Shown piece by piece: positions 11,291 to 20,605 of a stretch of 64,000 nucleotides of DNA (positions are counted from its first letter, which is position 1; each line of letters starts with the position of its first letter). A program made the position numbers and the translations under genes. The notes under the pieces were generated by a model, which searched no databases, was not told the origin of the DNA, and saw nothing but the letters and a program-made list of their open reading frames with translations. The DNA comes from Chalara sp. BL73. Lineage: Eukaryota > Ascomycota > Leotiomycetes > Helotiales. Location: NCBI GenBank assembly GCA_918026815.1, contig CAKJVC010000010.1, positions 932,501 to 996,500 on the forward strand, in the 5' to 3' direction.

Positions 11291-11893
11291 TTCTTTTGTG
11301 GATATATGTTGTAGTTGGTGATTAGGATGGAGGTGAGGTTCGGATGATATGTAGTGTCAAGTCGAGTAAAGAGGATAAGATTTGCTGTCCAAGTCATTTT
11401 CAGGAAGACGAGGTCGAAACTCAACATCCATTATCCAATACTCAATCAAGCCTTAAACCGTAAATCATCCAACTCCGATTAATCGCCGATTCATTCGGAC
11501 ACATTATCTACCACCGACCTGCCTTTGTAATCAGATCACCAAGATTTAACTCCACAGGTCGGTTCGGAACATTAAGGTAGATCTAGTTGGTACTCAAGGT
11601 TATCCCTCCCCTTTTTAAAAGTCGGTATCGGCGACTTTACCAAAACAAACAAACAGCCAATGCCTGCTCCAGCCTGCTTCCTAAAGGAAATCAATGTCAT
11701 CTCCCACTTTACTTCTTTCTACCATCTCATGTTGCCGTGGATTGGCAGCTGCCAGAAAATTTCAGCCTCGGAGAGGTGTCCATCTACTTTGATCATACCT
11801 TGTCTCCTGCATGGATTGTACGTTGTAGAGTAGCTACCTAATCCATCCTCGTAACCCCACACGACCCGTCATTCCACGATCTCCACCTTAGCA
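11291..11893. other. Intergenic between two minus-strand genes
   Basis: No supported gene. The 84-codon open frame at 11587 lacks recognisable domains and reads as chance. The region is the promoter side of the candidate secreted protein and the 3' flank of the AflR-like regulator. Confidence 0.5.
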
Positions 11894-13378
11894 TCAATGC
11901 AACGCCATTGAAATGCGCTCCTTCAACTTAGCTTCCACCCTCTGTGTATCAGCTACCGCGCGGGCATACGGCTGGCGTGACGTGATCGCACTACTGACTG
12001 CTTCTGAGATGCTGTCTAAGAGATGGAGGACGTATTGTCCGAGCAAGCGGGCGGAGAGCCCCTTGTCGGTTTTGGGGACGAAGGAGCCGAAGCGTACTTC
12101 GACATAGGTGCTTGGACAGTCGAAGTCGTGGTAGGTTTCAACGACAAAGATGACGACTTCGAGAATTTGGAGCCGCATGTAGCAACTTACTATCATGAGG
12201 CCGGTTGCTGTGTCGACTTCTACGGTCATGTTTGGCTCCTGATCTTCTCTTGGTTCGCTCATGGTATCGGTTGATATAGTTGTAGACACGATAGTAGGTA
12301 ACTTGTTACTAGTGTAGCCTGTTAAAGCATCGATGAATCGTTCTGTGGTTTGGAATAAGTGTTGTAACCAAGTAGTATCGATTTCTCCGACTTGCTTAGA
12401 CATATTACGAAACTTTTGTTTCTTGAGCTTTTCAACGGCCTTGACTGAAGTGAGGCATTGGTAAAGTTCGAGGTGGAACTTGGAAAGTTGTGCAACTGGA
12501 TCATCGAGTGTATTACCTAATGGTAAATGTGGATTTTCAGCATCTCTTAAGTTGAGATTCGATTCAAAGGTAGCGATATCAGTGCTACGGGGGCATAAGA
12601 CTTCTGGCAGGTCATCAAAGCTTGGAAGTAGAGAATTAGGACCTTCCCAACTAGCCATGAGAATATCCGCATAGGATGTGAGCTTTGTTGGACTCGGCCA
12701 TGATGACCACATATCCAGATCTGGAGTCGTATGTGAGGCTGGAGTGAACTGTGCCGTAGTCCTACTGCTACTGCTACGGTTGTTTTTATTCTCATTATGC
12801 TCCGCGGGCATATTCATGGACATGTCCATAGGAATGTCGTTGTCGTTCGAAGATACACTAACAGACGTAACACCAGCACTCGCGCTCTTCCACCGAGACG
12901 CAGGCCTGTCAGTCGTAAGCCGCGGCGACCATTGCGTAGTCCCACGATCACTATTCGCAGTGGGAGGACGACCCGGGCCGGCCACAGAACCGGTAGCATC
13001 CCTGATTCTCTGAGTCGAGGTTCTATGTCGCGATTTATGCTGGGACCGAGCATCAATTGTAGTGTTGTTATTGTTGTGGTCTACCGGCCTGCCCATGCGA
13101 TGTATTTGTCGGGCAATGCACTCGACGTTTGCCGCGAGACAGCGATCGCAGGTGCGTTCATTATGTGATTGCCGAACACAACGTAGTTTCTGGGCGTGGC
13201 ATTTCGTGCATGCGAGCTGTTTCGGAGGTTTCTGGTCGCTACCATTGCTACTTCCGTTTCCGTTGCCAGGAACGGAGAAATTGAAGATATATTCGAAGTC
13301 GAAGACACCAGCATCCGATGCCGACCATTGGTTAGTCTCCAGCCGGTTGGTCATAGATTCGGATACATGATGGGCCAT
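11894..13378 (-). CDS. Zn(II)2Cys6 transcription factor, AflR-like
   Basis: A single open frame of 494 residues starting at the ATG at 13378. The binuclear zinc cluster lies at about residues 56-83 (CTKCHAQKLRC then CDRCLAANVEC), followed by the basic linker MGRP, the arrangement of AflR-type regulators. The middle is low-complexity (Asn, Ser, Thr rich). The C-terminal third contains a helical region with IVSCYMRLQILEVVIF, resembling the AflR regulatory domain found in pathway-specific secondary-metabolism regulators. It is expected to be nuclear and to bind CGG-type half sites. No polyketide synthase or NRPS is next to it, so its target genes are unknown; the P450 and oxidase in the block are candidates only by proximity. 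Confidence 0.9.
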   Translation of the reverse strand: MAHHVSESMTNRLETNQWSASDAGVFDFEYIFNFSVPGNGNGSSNGSDQKPPKQLACTKCHAQKLRCVRQSHNERTCDRCLAANVECIARQIHRMGRPVDHNNNNTTIDARSQHKSRHRTSTQRIRDATGSVAGPGRPPTANSDRGTTQWSPRLTTDRPASRWKSASAGVTSVSVSSNDNDIPMDMSMNMPAEHNENKNNRSSSSRTTAQFTPASHTTPDLDMWSSWPSPTKLTSYADILMASWEGPNSLLPSFDDLPEVLCPRSTDIATFESNLNLRDAENPHLPLGNTLDDPVAQLSKFHLELYQCLTSVKAVEKLKKQKFRNMSKQVGEIDTTWLQHLFQTTERFIDALTGYTSNKLPTIVSTTISTDTMSEPREDQEPNMTVEVDTATGLMIVSCYMRLQILEVVIFVVETYHDFDCPSTYVEVRFGSFVPKTDKGLSARLLGQYVLHLLDSISEAVSSAITSRQPYARAVADTQRVEAKLKERISMALH

Positions 13379-13577
13379 AGACGCTCAGAAGGTTGGGGCC
13401 GGACAGGTTAGGACAGCGTAGGTTGTTCGAAGCAAGGGTTGCGGGTTCGTTAATAGGGAGACTAGGTGCTGAAGTATTGAGGTTTTATTAATTGCTCAGA
13501 TAATGTGGTTCTTTCCAACACCAGGCTGATTGGTCTATCTGGGATGGCAGCATTATTGTTACTAATCCCAGCCTGAG

Positions 13578-13909
13578 TTAAATTGTAGCGGCGTAAAGCG
13601 AAGGAGAAGAATGATAAACAGTGATTGCATGATGTGCGGTGCTTCCGCAGCTAGTTTTTTAACTGAGAAGTAGCGAGCTGCGCATCCAATAGTCATCACT
13701 ACAAAATTATTTACGTGTTATACTCTGTATATGCTTGAAGATTTTCTTAGCTTACTAACTGATCCGAAGACAAGAGGCATGTAGTACCTCGCTCTTTTTC
13801 GGCACATTTGGAAAATATGCTGTGAAGCACTTATGCCAAAACAGGTGGCTCCAACGATGCATACTGCTTTGTTTGGTTTGTAGGGGTATATGCTAGTTTC
13901 GACATCCAT
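13578..13909 (-). pseudogene. RTA1-like membrane protein relic
   Basis: The minus strand from the ATG at 13909 reads SIYPYKPNKAVCIVGATCFG...HIFQMCRKR...MPLVFGSV, matching the first two membrane segments of RTA1-family (lipid-translocating exporter-like) proteins. After an apparent intron (acceptor ttttgtag near 13703) a second segment reads GCAARYFS and PHIMQSLFIILL, the family's next conserved stretch. A frameshift then occurs: the signature APSLYAATI appears only in another frame, and a stop follows at 13578-13580. Nothing of the remaining four or so membrane segments is seen. I read it as a truncated, frameshifted relic. RTA1 proteins are seven-helix proteins linked to stress and azole or aminocholesterol resistance. 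Confidence 0.55.
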
Positions 13910-14023
13910 GCTTAAGTAGGTGGAATCTTTTGGGACCTGGCTCTTTGAATATCGATAAGGAAAGAATTCAAGCCGATTAAGGAGACGCTGAATAATGGTT
14001 CTGAAAATATTTTGAATGGACAA

Positions 14024-15042
14024 GCAGCTGTATTGTAGGGAGAAACAATATTTGAAGGAGATAGGTTAGCATTGATCTATGTATTTATATTACGAGAACG
14101 ATCTTCCTTAGACTTCTGAAATAGGACTCCATCTATTCGTAACGCCTTCTCAGATCGCGCCACAATGAAGCTCTGGTTAATGTCCCCCGCATGCGCGTAT
14201 AGGCGCTCCATATCCTCACATCTTTCGCATTCATGGCTAGAGTAGTAGCCGTCCCATTTGAAGAGTGCAGACATAGACTTCCGAGAACATAACCACACAA
14301 AGGGCCAAAAGCTTGGCGGTTCTGGATTCTGGCCTCGCCGTTGTACTCGTATGCCTACCTAACTAGGATTTTAAAAACGCTTTGTCGCATCCCACGTTCG
14401 GCTTGTCGAATAAGATTTAGCACGACTAGGATGCGCCGGGTCCATCTCTAGCAAGCAACTCCAAGTATAGCTTAAAGCAGCTGTATGTTCTGCATCAGAC
14501 TTCTTATATTCCTGATGTATCTAGGTTACTCAACAGGTGGAGAATTTTGTCGCGAGTTAAGGACTGGTCACGCGTTGTCTGTCAACATGTCACTAGACAA
14601 ACTAAACCTAAGCTTTAGGAGCAGCCTTCCAATCTCGATTGGTGTGGCTTCTATTCACGTTCAGTCCAAGGCGAAGCCACCGTATGTTACAAGGATAGGA
14701 AGCACCAACAGATGCTAGGAACTATACTCCACTGTCCTTTGTCGCAATGATAGGTCTAGCCATAACGGCAAGGTAGTAATTGAAAGTAGAATTAGTTAAC
14801 TTGCAGCGAGCTCATGTATGTACTACCAAGGGCAATACTACAAAATGTGCCTACAATTACTAATTCCCTATTCTATATATCAGAAGATGCTCATCCGTTG
14901 ACCAATTCGACTGTAACATCATATTGATTTAATAGACTAGGCGGTATCCATAAGGTGTTATGGCTAGTGACAGCATGCCAGTATGAAAACTTAAATCATC
15001 CTTTAGAGACGTGAGGAACGTCTTTCTGCGTCACGCCCAACT
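14024..15042. other. Gene-free stretch
   Basis: No supported gene. Open frames at 14077 (minus, 73 codons) and 14485 (plus, 77 codons) have no recognisable content. It lies between the RTA1 relic and the 3' end of the broken oxidase gene. Confidence 0.5.
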
Positions 15043-17141
15043 CTAGCGGCAGAGTTTGCCGTTATCATCCCTGGCCCAGTCTTCGCTTCCTACACAGTAG
15101 TCACACCATAGAAGCTGCTCTGGATCGTATGCCTGCTTTATAGCCGCCAGACGAGGATAGTTCGTGCTCCAGAATGCCGCCTGCCAATTCGGCTCATTGA
15201 ATCCCGGCATACATGTCTCAATTAGCATAAGTACTAGAGACCACAAATCCAGGATTACTTACATCATTAAGATAGACTCCAGAATCTGGGTCAAGCCGCC
15301 GCAAAGAGTGTCCCTTATTGTGTGTCATATCGCCGATTGCTGCCGTTTGTACTTCAGCGGGAACACTATCTTTCCAGCTAACACTGGTGATCATATGTAC
15401 CACAGTATCCCTCCAGTAGGGATTTAAGCTATTGTTGACAGGCTTAGCACTGGCAATCATACAACCAGCTATGGTAGGGTTCGAAACACCGTTCTGTACA
15501 TAATTTAGCTGCTTCGCTCCTTTGCCGCCTAAGTTAGAACTCACTGTTGGTGGCTCGAGCTTAGGACCGATATCCCGAAGGACCCTCGCCAGCAACTCCA
15601 CATCTTCTGTCAGTGCTCTATCAGAATTCAGTCTAGAAGCCGATGTACCCCCTCCACCAGCCGCGCTATTTAGTTCAGGGAGGCTATTATAGAACTCGAT
15701 CCAGGTCGGGATAGGTGTCGTTTGTGAGGTGTAGGACACGGTCTGGTTGGCTCTGCGTAAACGCAAATCTAGCGAAGCCACAATGCTCTCCATCCCCTCC
15801 ACAGTGCTGTTGCCGTGTAGAAGAAATACTCCATGCATCCTGAGGCTGTCACTGCCAGGGGGTCCGGAAATGGTATAGTATCCTTGTACTCCCTGTTGCT
15901 TGATGCCTGGCAACTGTGTGTGAAAGTCCGCAATGACCTTCCAGAACTGAGCTGCATCAGTGTTGTTTCGGCTGGAGACTTCAAAATTCCAGACCGCTGT
16001 GCTAGGCATAGGGAAAGCTTTTACAGTGAGCTGAGTGATGATGCCGAAGGTGCCACCACCTCCACGAATGGCCCAAAATACGTCGGGGTATTGGCAGGCA
16101 TTTGCTACCACGATATCACCCTTAGGTGTAACGACAGTAGCTTCTAAGATATTGTCGGCTCCCATGCCGTAGGACTGAGTGAGATATCCGTGGCCGCCTC
16201 CGGTAGACCAGCCAACAAGGCCAACATCCTACCATAGATTAGCGACTAGGTTCGTTACATCGAGGAAGCTGGATGCCTACCTTATTAGTACCGCCAACAA
16301 CAACAGCTTTGTGCTTAGCTGCATTCTGGAAAGCCTCATAATCCTGGGTACCAGCGCCAACCGTGGCCGCCATGATGTTTCGTAAGTCAGAATGACTGCA
16401 TGCTCGAGCCTGGAAGGTCTCATGAAACTCGAAATTCTTCATGTGATGGATCCAGACACTTGAAAATGCGTCAGCTTCCTATGTTTACGAAACGTAGATA
16501 GGGACGTACGAGAGACTACCGTAACCCGCGCTCCTAAGGACCTTGTCAGCTTCAGCTCGGAGACGACCTCTAGGACTTTCCTACGTACCGATATCCCCCA
16601 TGCCCAGTCCCCTTAACGACCAACCTCAAGTTATGTCTTGTTGCAAACTTTATAGCCGCTTGAACATGTCTTGCCTCGGTCGCGTTAATAACGTATGGCG
16701 GATACTCCCCCAAGGAGCATCCGCGGCGTCCTGCGTCAGGATCACCAGATGTACTCGTTCCATTAGGATAGATTGGATTGCAAGTATTGTTAACTGGATA
16801 TAGAGATTGTAAGCTAACTGGGTCGCTGGAGTGAAATTCGTTGGTGTGCCATTCGGCTATAGCAGTCTCGCAGATAGCCTCATTGTAACTTGGCTCCGAC
16901 TGGTAACAGGCCGAGGCGGCAAGGACAGTCTTCATAAGACGGCCAGAAATAGTCTTATTAAGCGATATTCATTCAGCTTCCGCAGGCCAGCAAGCCTCGT
17001 TAGGCACCTGAAAAAATTCCTTAGTCTGTGAAACTCTAGCGGGACGTGAATGAGAGCACTTACGCATTTACATTGAGTTATACCGGCTACAGCCCCAGCC
17101 AAGGCAGCAGCAGCGGGAAATATATGGCTTATTTTGATCAT
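15043..17141 (-). pseudogene. BBE-like FAD-linked oxidase, disrupted by one in-frame TGA
   Basis: Exons on the minus strand: 17064..17141, about 16585..17007, 16510..16541, 16281..16458, 15263..16228, 15043..15216 (about 616 codons). Exon 1 gives a signal peptide ending ITQCKC. Exon 2 continues VPNEACWPAEAE and then hits TGA at 16969..16971, where relatives have Trp; the frame then runs on as ISLNKTISGRLMKT and never closes again. FAD-domain features follow: VVKGTGH (the His flavin-link region), SLSVWIHHMKN, VVVGGTNK, GWSTGGGHGYLTQSYGMGADN, FWAIRGGGGTFGIITQL, and a C-terminal BBE segment NEPNWQAAFWSTNYPRL. One nonsense base in an otherwise well-kept gene suggests recent loss, a strain-specific null or a base error. 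Translation from the ATG at 16935 would lack the signal peptide. Intron 2 (16542..16584) is the least certain. Confidence 0.8.
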
Positions 17142-18587
17142 GTTAAGCTGAAGGACAGAAGAACGAATGAATGTAGATGCAGCGCATTGAAGGCTGGAGG
17201 TACGAAGAGCCTATATACAAATGTAAAAAAAATTATTGTACATGGGTAGAAGCGTCACAAAACTGATGGAAGATCACAGTGAACTCATAACCCTCCATTT
17301 TATCTTACAACGGCCTATTGCACGACCCAAGATAGGCATAAATGGAGAAGTTTAGCAATATGAGAATGTATTTTTAACCTACTTTCTGGGTTTATTCGGG
17401 CAGATTTAGCTCTGAACAGACATTTCTGAGCAAATATGTTTTACTGTGGGGGAAATCCTGGTTACTTTGTGGTTTTAATCATGTATGGCCTAAGCTTGAC
17501 CTATGCAGCTGTATTCGGAGACTGGGTGAACATCCGAGATACGATACTAGTTCCCCATTAGGATAAGCTTGTCTTGTTGGCTGATTTCACGCTTGTTAGG
17601 TTCTTTGCCTTATAGTTCGGATAAAAGTGTATGCTTATTAGAAGTTGGATCAACAGGCAGAAGCTAGAGAGGTAGCTTAAAATGATGGAACTGTTCGTTT
17701 ACGATGATACCGCAATTACTTCCGGCAAAGATGCTAGAAATACGGCAAGAGACTTATATTTCTAAATGATGGACATGCAAGAGTTCCTGTTACTGCTCAA
17801 GTCACAAGAGGAAGTTTTTCTCGAATAAGTTTGGTCCCCCTTCTCCATTTATAATAGATAAGGAGCTTTCAGCCTGTGATGCATACCACAGCCACAACAA
17901 CTCCCCAGTCTCATTTGAAGTTTATGTTTCATGGTTGCATTTGGTGCGACTCCTCCAACTATATTCATACAGCATTATTTCCATTCTTGTATTGTAATCC
18001 TCTAGAACAGCGCTTTCAAAGGTCCGCAGAAAATTTTGACCTGTCTTGTGTAAGAAGTACCATTAACGGAATATTCATCGCATGATGAGCAATGACCGTG
18101 TGTGGATAGTAGGACTGTAAAGTGACAATGGAGGCTACAACTGTTGTGCCCTCTGAATCAACTTTATAATTCTCTGCGTTGGAATGGCTCGATAAATCCA
18201 AGCCAATATGCTCGAGCCATATTTTTGCACCCGGCTGACGAAGCTATGGCGACCTTTGAGAGAAGCACCCTCTCTAGATTTGTACGACTCAATTTCAGTG
18301 TTCTATTGTTAACCAAATGCCATACATTCCGCTGCAATCGCTCCAAAACGAAAGCAAACTGTGAAATAATGTTAGTAGCTAGAACGATCCCCCAACTCCT
18401 ATTGTAAACAACCAAGTTAGTTCTTATTTGGCAGATCTATATAATCCATACAAGATGTGCTCCCCGAAATACCGCGCTGTCACTACCGCTATGTGTGCAT
18501 ACAGAATCCTCGTAATACTTTATTATGCTTATTATCTGCAAGTAGTTCTCAAGGCCATTGTGTTACCTGTTCAGCAAAGATTTGGAC
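17142..18587. other. Gene-free stretch
   Basis: About 1.4 kb upstream of the broken oxidase. It is AT-rich with several short open frames and no recognisable domain. It presumably holds the oxidase promoter next to 17142 and the 3' flank of the regulator at 18588. Confidence 0.5.
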
Positions 18588-19903
18588 TCAAGTATGGTCA
18601 CCTCCATCTTTCAACTCCACCTGCGTGATTGGCCAGTCAATCCATGAACGGTAACGCAACTCAATACACTGCCGGATGCCGTACATAACATGCTCCGGCC
18701 ACCCTTGTAGGAACCAGTAAGTACCCGCGTCTAACTTTTTAAGCAAAACGACAAAATATGCATAAATGATCAGCGCAAAAGGTTCTTTCTGGCGAAGGCA
18801 AAGGTCAAAACCATCAGGTATGCGATAGAGCCATGAGAAGACTACCGTCCAGTCTTGGTGCGTCTGTTGCAGGTTTAAGTGGGACGATATCAAGGTAAAA
18901 CAGCAAGACAATCTGTCCAATACATGGAGATGTTCATTTAAAACGTCCTTATCTAATACATTTTCTTTGATGAGGCTGCATCGAAGTTCATGCATAGGAG
19001 AGTCAGAATCTGGCTGATGTCGTCCTTCAACATCTAGGATCAGCCTATAAATTTCCGGGGTCATGTTTTGCTGCTCCGCGTGGTGCGTTTTCTCACGGAG
19101 GGCTTGAACTCCTCGCAGAAGGCTTCTCCAGCTTGATTCACCCTCATCGCTCAAGAGAAGGTAGTGCCCAGGGCGAGGGCCTTTGCCCAGGTCGAACAAG
19201 CAGATCAGACTAGATGCTAGACGGAAGGCTTCTAGGTGTGCGGTGTCCAGTTGGTGTAAGTGCGCCCGCATTGTTGATACTGCTATTGTATGGTGATGGT
19301 CAGCCTGATTGATAGAGTCCTCGTGTGACCGGGCACAAGTCTTCCCAATATGCAACGCCGATAAGGCGAGTACGAGATGCAGGACGAACGGGTACGACTG
19401 CCCAAGCCGAAGAGCTTCTTCTCGCCAGTACGTGTCTCCGCCTACATAATAACCAGGAGATATGACACTGGAGGTGGAAAAATGGTAGAATAATTGAAGG
19501 TCCTTGTAAGAAAGCGTTGGCATCGAATTTGAGTCATCGGCTAAAAGGGGTATATCTCTGAATGAAGGGAAAGCCTCGACGGCCTCTTTATCCTCGCACT
19601 TTCTGATCTTCGACGCTTTGTATTCGATTATCCGAAGCTCTGGATCTGCGAAGCATTGGGAGAGACCCGACGCAGTATCAAAACTACAGGGCAGCGAGCG
19701 CCTTGTGCAGTTGGCGCAGGAGGGCTTCGATTCATCGCACTACTATGCGCGTAAGTGTGCCTTGCCTAGCCACCTAGAATCACTACTCCACAAGCTTCTG
19801 TACAGAGACTTACCTTGATCTTGCGTCTCTTGCAGTTCTGACATCCTGTTCGCGCTTTGCTGTGAGGCTTCCTGGTGTGCTTTCGGCTGTGCTGCAACGG
19901 CAT
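18588..19903 (-). CDS. Zn(II)2Cys6 transcription factor (UPC2/fungal C6 type)
   Basis: Join on the minus strand 19814..19903 and 18588..19739 gives 413 residues. The zinc cluster is split by the 74-bp intron: exon 1 ends TGCQNCKRRKIK, exon 2 starts CDESKPSCANCTRRSLPC, completing a C-x2-C-x6-C-x6-C-x2-C-x6-C cluster at about residues 20-48. The intron uses GTAAGT and acceptor TAG just before the third Cys, a common intron position in these regulators. The rest matches the C-terminal part of UPC2-like fungal regulators (LSYKDLQLFYHF near residue 104; helical repeats; ending VELKDGGDHT). The start is the ATG at 19903, which gives the usual short basic N-terminus. It is predicted nuclear; targets are unknown. 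Confidence 0.9.
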
Positions 19904-20605
19904 CAAGTTCATCAGCGGCTCGCGACTTCAAGATGTTGATTTTTTTATTAAAAAAAACACACCAAAAAAAAAGTGAAGAGGGCCACGGCGATGGGGTGCA
20001 GTATAAACGGCGAACGCGCGTCAAACTCGGAATATTACAGTAACAAGCATAAATTTTGTTCCGCGCTTCAAGCCCCGACATTTGGGTACGGGAGACGGTT
20101 TCAAACGGGGGATGTCTTAATTGAGGAATGTTTTACGAAGTACGATGAAAGTAGCTTGTTCGGCTATGCAAGTCATGGATGTGCAGGAAAAGCTTATTTA
20201 TTAAGTTACTCGTCCCTTGCTAATTGACAGGGATCAACCCCCTGATCTCTAGTTCTGCTGGATCTACTTCGTACTTCGTACTTCGTAAAGCTCAATACGT
20301 ACCGCAAGTTGTAGGAGAGTAAGTAGTATGCCAAGAGGGGTGGTAATGGTCCTTGCTAGTAGCCGCCTTATTGTAGGTTCCTTTACCCAAGTATTTGTAT
20401 GAGCTTGTGTCATGATGCATGCCGCTTGTGGTTGAATCATGCCAGCCACCGTTTCACGCAGAGCTCTGGTGGCATCAAAAACTAATAATTTGAGACGGCT
20501 GCCCTCCCATACTGTATGTATTGCCCAAGTCGCTTTCGAAAGTCGTTTTCTCCTTCATAAGAGCTGTTCCTGTTTCAAGCCCGACCCAGTCATTCTTTCT
20601 ACGAA
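19904..20605. other. Divergent promoter between regulator and glycosyltransferase
   Basis: The C6 regulator (minus) and the glycosyltransferase (plus) diverge from this 0.7-kb stretch, so they may share control elements. It contains a T/A homopolymer tract at about 19939-19972 and the inverted TACGAAGTACGA element described separately. No gene is seen. Confidence 0.55.
20134..20285. repeat. Possible MITE: 12-bp inverted repeat with heptamer tandem
   Basis: TACGAAGTACGA (20134-20145) is the exact reverse complement of TCGTACTTCGTA (20269-20280), 123 bp apart. The right arm sits in three tandem copies of TACTTCG (20265-20285). The size and arrangement resemble a small non-autonomous element. 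No target duplication could be shown. Confidence 0.35.

Noticed and set aside
11587..11841. 84-codon plus-strand frame
   Set aside because: No recognisable content; it looks like chance in an intergenic region.
16932..17141. Separate 69-codon gene upstream of the broken oxidase
   Set aside because: Its first 26 codons are the signal-peptide exon of the oxidase; the rest reads through the intron.
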